A stretch of DNA of 64,000 nt from assembly GCA_002964805.2 (NCBI GenBank), contig PUDQ02000080.1, forward strand, positions 124,001 through 188,000, written 5' to 3'. The notes beneath the pieces were generated by a model that was not told the DNA's origin, ran no database searches, and saw only the letters and a program-made list of their open reading frames with translations. The DNA comes from Trametes villosa (taxonomy: Eukaryota > Basidiomycota > Agaricomycetes > Polyporales > Polyporaceae). A program made the position numbers and the translations under genes. Every line of letters begins with the position of its first letter. The stretch's first letter is position 1. This document shows positions 23,737-33,985 of the stretch, one piece after another.

Positions 23737-24342
23737 ATAACCGTTCGACGAGCCAAAGTGGGGATGAGAAACCTTCGACAAAAGAGGTGCACTGGGATGA
23801 AATATCGGATCTCCTAGCTTGGATATGCTTGCCATGTATGTTCTCCGTAACCTATTTCGGGTCAGTATCGCAGCCCGTTGACACCTCCCTGACGAATGCT
23901 TCACTCAGGCTCGCGGTGAGACTCAACTATGCTCATCATTTGAACACAGTAAGCAGCTACTTTTCGTGAATCCTATTTGCGATGAAGTCTCACTTTGCTT
24001 TTTTCGACACAGTCCTCTGACATATACGGCAACATCTAGGTGCTTCCGCCGTACCAGCCGCGACGCACGCCGCCCGTGTGTGCGTGACCCAACGCTTTCT
24101 ACATATGTCGTGAGACAGTGACGAATGTAGTGTTTTCCCCCATATAGGTCGACGTCGCCGCGCCCTCCGCACCACGGCTGCCCCAGACCTCCCAGCCGAC
24201 GCTCCAGACGTCGATGCGGCCCGCAAACTGGCCTTCGCGGGACGCATCCATCGATGGCAGCAACCGATCACTGTCTTCACCATCCAGGCTCTCTGGGAGC
24301 ACCGAGGTGGGGGAGCCTGAGGCGTTGAAGAAAGGTGCTTGA
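23737..24342 (+). CDS. Small CLPC-motif protein, tandem copy 1 (5' end unresolved)
   Basis: An exon after the acceptor at 23736 reads STSQSGDEKPSTKEVHWDEI and then LLAWICLPCMFSVTYF. A last exon at 24148-24342 (65 codons to TGA) ends SPSRLSGSTEVGEPEALKKG. The same order, a charged segment with DxxP, a short hydrophobic CLPC segment, then a polar tail ending S-G/E-ST-x-VGE, recurs at 24697-25414 and 25838-26452. The CLPC cysteines next to a hydrophobic stretch suggest palmitoylation or a membrane hairpin; this is inference. The first exon and the exact splice pattern between the two exons could not be fixed. Confidence 0.45.
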
Positions 24343-24696
24343 CAGCTTGAATGAAGCACACCTTGTAGGCGTGTAACTCGTCGATCTATATAACAGCCCC
24401 ATCGCCACCTTCGCCAGGCGGCCCGGGGCACCTCACCTAAAACGCTAGAGTCGAGCAGAGCTATACAAATTTAAAGTGGCTGCACTGCAAGCGCCGTCCC
24501 ACGCACGGACAAGTCCTACTTAACTGCATCCGTTCAAGCGCCGTCTCCCCAGCATCGCCCGAGCTTCAAGCTCACCTCGCGCATCACCTCGCGCATCGCC
24601 CTCGTGGAAAATAGAACTCGTTTCATCAGGTATATGTAGTCAGCGTCCGTGAACTTTATGTTCGCTGCTAACCCTCGGAAGACACCATTGGGAGCC

Positions 24697-25414
24697 ATGC
24701 AAGGGAATACGGAACCCCCGCCAGTTGAGATGGTTGCCGGAGTCGATGATGGTACGTGAGCTCTCCTTGCCCAGCGCCATTCACTACCACATACTGACCG
24801 CGCTCCAGTGTCGACGAGCACTGAGAAGGTCGACGCAAGCCCTCGCGATGACACCAAAGAACCCCTTACGCAGAACCAGAACCCCGTGTATGTGGGCCCC
24901 GAGCGCAGGGCCGACGATTCCGTACCATGGCTCTGCCTCCCATGCTTGCTGCCCCTCATCCTATGTATGCATTCCTGCTCCGTCTCTGAACCCGTCTCCT
25001 CAGACTGACGTCAATTTCCCGCATGTAGACTTACTGCAAGTCTTCCTGAGCCTTGAAATGTGCCGCACGGTACGTGCCACTCTCGCATGCCACGATATCC
25101 GCTGACACATAGTGCCGTCTTCAAACTAGCTGCTCACACAGACTTGATTACACAGCTGCACCTATAAGGGCAAATGCGGTACACACCAGCGGGGACGGGG
25201 CGTCCACGCCAGCCAACTGGAGTACGAAGGTGAACCCTTCCAAGAAGATGGCCCACAAGTCGCCGTACAGCCTGAGGTGCAAGCTACCATGCTCGCGGTG
25301 ATTCCAGGCCAGGCCTCGGCGCAGAGGCGATCCGGAGAGAGCACTGCGCCATCTTCGTCGGGGAGTACCGCGGTAGGAGAGGAAACGGAGAAGGCTGATA
25401 CAAACGCCGCTTGA
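24697..25414 (+). CDS. Small CLPC-motif protein, tandem copy 2
   Basis: Exon 1 (24697-24751, MQGNTEPPPVEMVAGVDD), exon 2 (24809-24964, charged STSTEKVDASPRDDTKEP, then WLCLPCLLPLIL) and exon 3 (25029-25069, YLLQVFLSLEMCRT) splice in phase. A last exon from 25156 to TGA 25412 carries CTYKGKCGTHQRGRG and ends SSSGSTAVGEETEKADTNAA. The join of exon 3 to the last exon is not in phase as drawn, so one boundary is wrong or a further small exon exists. This is the best preserved of the three tandem copies. It is about 150-200 residues long with a Cys-rich hydrophobic centre. No known family is recognised. Confidence 0.5.
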
Positions 25415-25837
25415 ATGAAGCGTTGTTTGCAGATGTATAACTCGGAATTCACGAGACAGCCATCCTCTTTTCGCCAGGCTAGAGACCTGCGTCGCCGAGC
25501 GAAGCTATACCTGCTCACTGCGGCGCAGGCGTCGTCCCACGCACTGGCCAGTCGTATCTGATTGCATCCATGGAATCACCATCGCACAGGCATCGTCTAA
25601 GCTCCGGGCGCGCCTCATTACCACAGAACTGCCTTCGTGGAAAACAGAAGGACTGCATCAGGGTATATGTGGTCTGCGTCCGCCTAAATGAACGCTCTGC
25701 GCGACCCCCAACAAGACACCGCCCGCTCCCGCGCAGGGGTCATAGAACCTCAGGAGGTAGCTCGGATGGCGTCAGAAACTGCTGCTCGTGCGTCGTCTCG
25801 CTTTATACTCTGCAGTATTTGACCAATCTCGTTGCAG

Positions 25838-26452
25838 CTTCGGTTCATTCTGAGAAAGTCGACGCCAAACCTCGTGGCGATGCCGTCGCCCCCCAGACGC
25901 GGGATAAGACTAAGATGGACGTGTTCACCGACTGCCTTGCCTTGGCCCTGCCATGCGTCTGCCTCCCGTGCTGGCTGCCCTGTGTATTCTGTACAACTTT
26001 TCCCATCGTCCTTGCCTTCGAGCTCTGCTGACGTTGAGTACCATTACGCAGGCATGTGGTGAGTCCCGGACTGAGTACAGAGGCATCACGTTGCACGGTA
26101 CGTTTTAGCCGGTCCGGGTATGTTCACCAAGCATCGTGCTGATTGCTCCCGGTTCATCATCGCAGCGTTCTCATCACTGACTCTACACAGCTGGGCCTGC
26201 GGTGGCCCCTGCGGCACACGCCGTAGACGGCGGGGAGTCCGCGAGAACATCATGGAATCTCCAGAGCTCGACGTCGGCGGCCCGCGAATCACCGAGGAAC
26301 CTGAGGCGCAAGCGACCATGGGCACTCCTGGCGCCCCAACGCAGAGGCAATCTACGGACTCGCGCCGATCGGGGAGCGAGGGAGAATCGTCGTCTGAAAG
26401 TACTGCGGTGGGAGAGGAGACGAAGTCTAAGCAGAGTATGAGCGTTGAATGA
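25838..26452 (+). CDS. Small CLPC-motif protein, tandem copy 3 (5' end apparently degenerate)
   Basis: Exon 25838-25990 reads SVHSEKVDAKPRGDAVAP and then ALPCVCLPCWLPCVF. The last exon, 26191-26452, begins in the same phase as that of copy 2 and contains CGGPCGTRRRRRG and EPEAQATMGTPGAP, ending SSESTAVGEETKSKQSMSVE. Upstream, the segment aligned with the start exon of copy 2 has GCG in place of ATG and an in-frame TAG (about 25725-25745), so this copy either uses another first exon or is a young pseudogene. CLPC here is extended to a five-cysteine cluster. Confidence 0.42.
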
Positions 26453-26652
26453 ATGTTACCGTGTCTTCTCTCCTTCATCGCGACGTTCGGTGGCGTCTTC
26501 GCGTCTTCGGGGCCGGACTGGAGATGAGTTGGATACACCAAGCTGCGCCAGCCTATTCGCCAGGCCGACATACATACGACAATGCTAAAGATACAATGAG
26601 ATTACGACCAACCAAGAGGCGACGTCGATAGTGTCGCAAAATAGTCCAAGAA

Positions 26653-29600
26653 TCACTTGTGGGCGTTCACGACGTCCCGCAACAACGGCCTCCCCTTCAA
26701 GATGCTTTCCTCGCTCGCCACCACGTTCTTGCTCCTCTTCGCGCTCCCGGGTCCTTCCCCGTTCTCCTTGACCCGCGGCGAGTTCGAGCTGAAGTCATCC
26801 CCCGCCATCTCCCCCGCGGGCCGTTTTCTCGGGGTGCCGCTAGCCTGCGCAAATTCGAAGTCGTGCATGAGGTGCGCGTCGGGCGGGAGCGCCAAGATCC
26901 AGCCCCGGCTATCGACGAGATCGAAGAACTCCTTCAGGAGCGGCGTCCCCTGCAGTGTCTTCCGCGAGCCGATGATGATCAGCTTCGAGCGCGCACGCGT
27001 GAACGACACGTTCATCCGCCGCCAGTCCTTCACGAGCTCCCCAATCTACGGCCCCAACATCAGCACCACTGCCAGAGCCCAGAAAGCAGAAACCGACATA
27101 CCGAGCCATCGTCGTTGGAGCGCACCATGGAGATGATGATGCAGTCCTTGTCGCGCCCCTGGCTGCGGTCCGCGGTGAGCATCTCGAGCTCCTTCCGGTC
27201 TTGCAGCAGGTACGAGAGCAGCTTCAGCTGCTGCCTGTACAGCGAGATGACGCCGATCTGGTCCTGCCGGACGCCGCACCCGAGGAGGCACTCGGTAACC
27301 TGGTAAACGAGTTGCGCCTCCACCTTGTTCTCGACGAGGTCGCCCACTCGGGAGTCGCGCGCGGGAACCTGGTCGGTATCGACGAACACTGCCTTGCAGC
27401 TGGCGCGGGAACACTCTCGTGAGCATTTGGCCTAGGAGCGCAGTACTATTCACGTACCTTTCGCTCATCAGCCTCTCCATCCAGCACCCTGGACCATGGC
27501 ACGTCGACTTCGCGTGCAGGAAGCGCAAGAACTTCTCGTTCGGTAGCCTCAAGCTCTGCGACGCGACGGCCTCCGAGCCACACCTCAGACGGTCGCTGTA
27601 GATGAGCTTGTTCGACAGCAGCATGATGTCCGAGTTCATGCGATACTGATGGGTCAGGTCGACAACGGCTTCCGGATGGGCGTCGGAGAGACGCCTGAAG
27701 AGCGAGATCTCCAGCCCGCCTTTGCGCGCGGCCTTGTTCTTCACCTAAAGACAGATGTGAGACGACCGCACAACAAACTCTAGACAGACAACTCACAAGA
27801 GGCGGGAGCTGGAAGTGGTCGCCTACGAGAACGAACTTCTGCGCGAAGCGAAGAGGGCCGAGACAGGTGGGTAGAGTAATCTGAGAGGCCTCGTCTACGA
27901 TGCAGTAGTCGAACGTGCGCCTGGAGAATAACGGGCTACGAAGCACTTCAGCATAGCCCTTGTAGGTGTTCGAACCCATCGACGTACTGGTCGATGGAAA
28001 GACAAGTTGTCGCAACCACAGGTGGCGACATGACCTGCTGTTCGAGTTGCTCAATAGTCTTGGCGGGCGGTCTCGCGGCCATGGTATGCTTCTGTACAGC
28101 AGGATGGATCTGAAAGCACATCTAGTTAGGAGGACGGTAGGATGAGAATGCAAACGCGACGCACCTTGTCGAGATTACCGAGCCTCAGAATGCCGAAGTC
28201 CGCATCGTCCAGCTTGGACAAGATCGTATCCACAGCAGAGTGCGTGTACGACGAGAGCAAGACCGACTTCCCGGCCTTCACCAGCTCCTTGATGATAGCC
28301 GCGATCACGGTCGTCTTTCCCGTCCCGGGCATACCAAGGATGAGCGCATAGTCCTGCGCCTGCATCACCTTCTGTACGGCCCGCTTCTGATCTTTGTTCA
28401 AGTCCGCGGTGGCCTCCGTCGACTCAGGCGCCTTGTCCGTCGTGAACAACGGTTTGGCCAGGTCCACGATGAGCTCAAGCCGGCGCAATTCGCTACCGGC
28501 GTAGAACAGCTGTGCGAGGTTCTCCCGGATGCGGCCCATACCGCCGAAGAGCTCGTCCTTGTCGATGCGGAACACGACCTGGTCCATGAAGACGCCGCGC
28601 AGGCTGCGCAGCCGGTCCGCGATAAGCTCCTCGTCAAGCTCGTGGTCCACGCCGAGGACGACCGCGTCCGGCGTCAGCTCCACGACGAACCCGCGCGTCA
28701 GCGCGAGCAGCTCCGGCTCGACGGAGACCGTCACCGCGTCCCCGACGACCATGTGTCCGCTGAGCAGGGAGGCTCCTCCGGCGCCAGCTTTGGTGAAGCG
28801 GTACGTCGAGCGGTGGATCATGCGCTCCTTCTGACTTGTCGGCTTGAGCGAGGGTGTAGGACGGTATGACACGTCGATGACCATGTCGCTGAAACACCTT
28901 CCTCGTTCTTCGCGCTCGCTGGCAGTCATCGTCCAGAGCTCCTTCCTGAAGCGCACCAGGTCTTTCTCCTCGAGCGAGATAAGGGCTTCCCACTGCTTGA
29001 AAAAAGCGGCCTGTGCCGGAGACAGGTGTCCGGTTTTCAGCGCGTAGATGTCGGCGATCTCGGAGTGCTCGTCTTCTACTCCCTCGACGGCCTGCATCGC
29101 ATATCAGCGGATGCGAGGTTGAAACTCATCGGACGTACCTTGCGATATAACATGCAAGTATCGAGCACGTAGCACTTGCCGCACGTCCGGTTGTCGTCGA
29201 TAGTCGGCGGCAGGAATGCTTCGATATCGGCGGTGTCGTCCAGGTTCTCTGAATCCTCATGGTCAAGCCCCGAGAGGTAGGCCGTGGTCCGCAGCCTGCG
29301 CATCATGTAGCTCGCCATCTCGTTCCTCATCACCATCAGCGCGCGTATCTCGTTCCTCGCGGCGGGAACGCGCACGACCTCCTCGCTCTGCGTGTAGTAG
29401 AGCAGGCCGCTCGGGACCTCCGCCCCATACCGCTCGCCCATGAGGAGCGTGTAAAGCATGGTCTGCGCGCGGTGCTCCATGCCGGCCACAGCGCGGCCGG
29501 TTTTGATTTCGAACGGCATAGGAGATGAGTGCTTCTTCACTTGAGGCGCGGCACGGGCGAACGGCGTGCTCGAGTCGTCCAGGTCGTGCACTACGGCTTC

Positions 29601-30933
29601 GACAGACGCGTCGATCTTCCCTTTGAGGCCGTACGTGGGCGACCAGATATCCTCTTCAACGTCGTACAACTGCGAGATAGCCAGTAGCGAGGTCTCGCCG
29701 CGAGCAGCCCGTGTGTTGACCAAGAATGACTCTGGCTATAGGCACTGTTAGCCTCAGCGATGGCAGAAGGGAAGAAAGCGTTACCTTGGGTGTTTGGGCA
29801 ATGTACTTTTCTGCGAAGGCCTTCAACCCCTTGGCCCTCGCCTTGACCTCGATGATCGCCTGCTCGACGCCCATGTTGATGCGCAGAAGTTCGCCTAGCC
29901 CCGCCTGAGCCACCTCCGCAATCTTCTTGTCCATGAACTTGTCGTCCCAACGTGCAACGGACAGACACGTCTGCATGACCTCGTGGAGCATGTTTCCCCA
30001 GATGAGTGACGGCGTCACGTCGGAGCTTGACCGCACCATGTTTGAGAGTAGGGGTTTCCTCAGACACTGAGAGGCGTTCGAGAGGGAGGTAGCTGTGAGT
30101 AAGACGTCGGGATGATGTATAAAGAGGTTGTGTTTGGAGCATATGGTGATGGAGGGCGTCGGGGCGTGTGAAGACGAGGATGCGGACGGCGTGGTCCATT
30201 CACCAATCACATTGGCAGTATCACCTGAATACGAGATTTAAGACGACGGGCCATGAGTTGAGACAGATCTCCATACCGGCGTGGACGTCTGCATGCGACC
30301 AATCGTCACGTAAAGTGATTTGACGGGTCTCTTTCGAAGGCACTACGCTCGCAGTCAAGACCTACAATAGATTCATGGGCTCAATTAGCTAGTATTCAGA
30401 GTAGTAGGCAAGTGGAGGACAGTACCTTCTCGAAGCGGCCTGCCGTGAAGCGCTCTTCGACAACCTTGATGATACACCGCGTACCTAGGTCGCGCTTACC
30501 CTCCTGTTGAGAACGAGAATATCTCGAACGCTACAGTAAATAAGTCACAGTTTCCATGTACTCGAGTAGCTCGATATAAGTTCACCTTTGGTTTGACGGG
30601 ACTGCTTTTGCGGGGGGTCAGAAAGTCGGATTTCATTTCGTCCCAGTCCCAATCGTCGACGCCGTCCATGAGGGCATCGAAGTCGACATCCTGGGCCGCG
30701 TAGACAGTATGTCTAAAGTTTGGCGACTCCGCTTGTGTATGTTGCTTTGGCTTCGGCCCATGTGGGGAGCCATTGAACTTGGACGCGCGGAGCGGGGTGC
30801 GTGGCTGAGGCGCGGTGACGCGTCGACGCGTCGGCGATGTCAGAGTAGGAGGAAGAGGTGTGCTATCGAGCTCCGAGAAAAGACTCTGCAGAAAGTCGGA
30901 CTCCTCCGCCTCTGAGTGTACGACAGGTGGCAT
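26653..30933 (-). CDS. DNA2: DNA replication helicase/nuclease Dna2
   Basis: Multi-exon gene from ATG 30933 ([20 protein letters not shown]) to the stop at 26653. After a PCNA/RPA-type disordered N-terminus come the RecB-type nuclease with its iron-sulphur cysteines ([10 protein letters not shown], then [15 protein letters not shown]) and active-site motifs ([21 protein letters not shown]). The superfamily 1 helicase core follows, with Walker [22 protein letters not shown], Walker [48 protein letters not shown] and [16 protein letters not shown]. Dna2 cuts long 5' flaps in Okazaki-fragment processing and resects double-strand breaks. All key residues are present. The tail after motif VI is Ser/Lys-rich (PRKRPAGEM), compatible with a nuclear localisation signal. 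Confidence 0.95.
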
Positions 30934-31388
30934 GGGTGGGCTGGTGGTCGTGGTGCGGAAGGCGTGCGGGCGGGCGCCTCCAGACAACAACGCGACCGCG
31001 TTCTTTGCCGCTGTTATTCGCTATGGGCGCGATCACGTGGATGTCCTGCTTCATCTTTTGTTCAAGTCTCCCTCCATTTGACGCAGCAAAGTACGCCACA
31101 ATTTGTCACCGTAAGACAGATACAGTTGGTATGGGTGGGGAAGTGGAGAAGGCAAGTAGATACGCTAGTACATAACGATTGCTTGAAGCTCGAAGTCCCG
31201 GCCACGTGGGCGCCGCTTACGTAACAATAGGGCGGGCCACTCAGCATGATCACTTGAATAGGCACTTCTTGTCTTCCCCGTTCGTGGTCGCGGCGATTTC
31301 AACGTTCAACGTTCAACCCTTGGCCTCCTGATACTTCGCCATATACTAGTAGTCCTTGCACCTTGCGTTTTACACCCTGATCCTGCCA
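30934..31388. promoter_or_regulatory. Divergent promoter region, DNA2 / kinase-like gene
   Basis: About 455 bp between divergent start codons. An AACGTTCAACGTTCAACCC direct repeat lies at about 31300-31318. No clear TATA box was found. Confidence 0.4.
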
Positions 31389-32525
31389 ATGTCTTCCGAA
31401 GATCCACCGTGGTTTGCCAGGGACCCGGAAACCGGCGCAGTCAGCATCCTGGATATACCGGAGCGCCTCCAAGCCCACCCGGAATTACTGCAGCGCGGAA
31501 TCGTCCTAATAGAACCCGCGAAGCCGGTATGCATCATTTTCCTCGTGTGGGTATTGAAATTTGACGTGGACGCTTAGGGAGTCGTCTATCTGACTGCTTT
31601 CCATGATGAGCGCTACGTGGTCAAAATCTTGAAGTCAGAAGGAATAGAACTCGCCATCTACCAGCGGTTGTTGAAATGCGGCCACATACCCTCCAATCAC
31701 ACTCCACCATGCGAAATAACGCAGATAGGACACCCTTTACTCATCATGCCGTACCTATGGCCTATCGGGACCCTGCGTCCTCGGGTCCGTCGATGGAGCG
31801 TCTACGAGTTGTTGGGCCTCTTTCTCCAACTTGTCGAGGTTGGCTTTCATCCCGATTGTAGAATTTGCTGGTCCTCATAGTCTCGACTCAGGGTGTCGAG
31901 TTTCTACACAGCCTGCATATCGCCCATATGGTACGCCTCGTCGGTTATCTGACATTTGCCACGCTTATTCTCGCCACATTAGGATATCTGCTACGACAAT
32001 GTTGCTGCATCGCGTCCGAGGGATGCACTGGCTCACTCAAGCCTCGTTGCTGGCAGAGTCTATATCATAGACTTCGATATCTCAAGACAGTTCAGCCTCA
32101 GCCCTGGACAGCAACGAGCGATAACCCTTCCCACTACGCAAATCGACCCGCCGGACGGCCTCAAGCATTTCGACCCTTACTCATGGGACATGTACTGTGT
32201 CTCTTATGTGATGCAAGATATCCTTGAGGTGCGTCCCCTGCACCTAACGACCCTCGGGCGTTGACACAGCCAGCGAACGTAGGTGGACTTCGACGACCAT
32301 CCTCCACCATGGCTTGCTCGCTGGTGTGTAGAGTGGGTTCGAGGGAAGGAGCGCGGATGCACCGGGGTTTGTCATTGTCGTCCTACCGCTCGCAGGGCCC
32401 GGCTGGTCTTCACTTTTCTTCGCGGGCTGGTGTATGCTTTCGACCTCTGCATGAGGTTCGCTTCGTTATCGCAGAGGTCCTTGAGGATGTGCTGGGACTT
32501 CATCCGCGCTCTGTTCGCCCCTTAG
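31389..32525 (+). CDS. Divergent protein-kinase-fold protein
   Basis: Five exons (31389-31526, 31578-31838, 31892-31930, 31983-32228, 32283-32525), all phase 0, give 308 residues. Visible kinase landmarks: ERYVVKILKSE (ATP-binding Lys), an acidic residue in the following helix (EGIELAIYQRL), a hinge-like LLIMPYLW, the catalytic loop HSLHIAHMDICYDNV and the metal-binding motif as VYIIDFDISRQF. The loop has HMD instead of HRD and Cys in place of the usual Lys; DFG is DFD. After the domain, YSWDMYCVSYVMQDILE matches the DxxSxG-to-helix region. Such proteins are abundant in Agaricomycetes. Catalysis is possible but unproven, since the catalytic Asp and metal Asp remain. The C-terminus is Arg-rich. 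Confidence 0.72.
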
Positions 32526-32773
32526 CCATGACTTGGATATATATTCTTACACCCCGAATCGCTCGCCTTACGCATAAAGGATGTCTTTCCTCGACGTCGC
32601 ACGGATACAATTCACCTGCGATGCCACTACAGGCTACAGTCCCCTCCTATTCAAGATACTGGGCCCGATAACAAGATATCGCCCAGCCTTCTCATGAGCC
32701 ACACCAGTTCATCGAGCTCCCTAGACAATAACATGAGTGCGATGCTTTAGCCCGAGGGAACACTGCTTACCAA

Positions 32774-33411
32774 CTACTGGGTGTTTGCCATCGCGGCAGC
32801 AAGCATGGCGGGCGTTACGGTGACGGAGCTCTTGCCAGAATGAGGGTTGTCGATGAACTTCTGCAAGCCCAAAAGGATAGCACGTCGGACCAAGGCGGGA
32901 TCGTGTGGTGGCGACTCGATCCACAAATAATGGGGGTGGTCGATTCCGCCTACGTTCAGGAGGATTGTGTATCCTAGCATTTCCACATCCTTGTATCCCG
33001 TTGTACGCCCTGTCTTGGATATGTCGCAGGAATTGCCGCTCTCATCGCTATTGATCTTGAGGTTGTCCTTTTTCCTGTCGACATCGAAGAGGATAGTCTT
33101 ATTCGTCGCCCTGATCGACTCGACCATACGCTCGAGCAACGGCACGAAAACGGGGCTGGTAACGGATGACATGTGCCTGTAAACTCGAAAGCGATGATCA
33201 GCTCCGATTACTGTAGGCCACCGGCGGGGCAAAATACTCACAAAGTGGGGAGAGGGTTGAGGATAGAGAGATGATGCGATGAGACAGCGACGGCGGCGGT
33301 AGGCGCGATGAGTGCCAGGTCGTGAGCAACTGGGCAGGTGCGAGCTGAACCTGGAGTTATAAGACTATACTGGCAACGATAAGCGTGGGGCCATGACATA
33401 GCGTGGACCAT
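32774..33411 (-). CDS. Uncharacterised 190-residue protein
   Basis: Two exons on the reverse strand: 33411-33242 (MVHAMSWPHAYRCQYSLITP, then a hydrophobic LALIAPTAAVAV) and 33176-32774. They are joined in phase 2 by a 65-nt intron with GTGAGT and a TTACAG acceptor. The second exon reads VFVPLLERMVESIRATNKTI, then TTGYKDVEMLGYTILLNVGG and HYLWIESPPHDPALVRRAIL. It has regular alternation of helix- and strand-like segments and no low-complexity sequence, as expected for a folded domain. I do not recognise the family. It is convergent with the kinase-like gene and followed upstream by about 570 bp without a gene. Confidence 0.6.
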
Positions 33412-33985
33412 ACGAACAATAGAGGCCGTGTTGGGGCCCTACCAAAGATATCTCTTGATTGATCGACGGATCTGGAGAGTGCGTACCGATGCCAGGCTTC
33501 CTAACTTTTCAATGATTTGCCTTTCTGGTCATAGCACGGGAACACAATATAAGATGGCGGCAAGCGCGTGGTCAACGCAGATCGGACTAAAGCGGTGGTG
33601 AGCTTACCCGCTTGCGGCCCGGCCACGGATAAGCCGTTAGACAGCCCACAGGCTTCGAAGTACGAAGACCCACAACATGCCACGACCTCTGGTCGCTGCA
33701 CAGTGCGGATAGGCTATTTAGTTCTGCGCGTTGAGTTTAGAAACCTACGAGGGGATGGAATACGACCAGACTTACGTGGGTGATAGCGCGTGTGGTACTA
33801 TGATTCGAACTTGGTATACGGAAGCTAGGATACGAGAGCGCACAGTGCGGGTGGAGGCACGTCAACACGATAGTCAGGGAAGAACAGCGATGACAAGTCT
33901 CCAATGTTACACATAGCACGCCCCTAGTCATACATACCCATACTATCTCATATGGAGTTGTCGCTGAGTCCAACGATGGATTGAG

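Noticed and set aside
28142..28869. Long + strand open frames inside DNA2
   Set aside because: Antisense frames over the helicase exons, with no recognisable domains.
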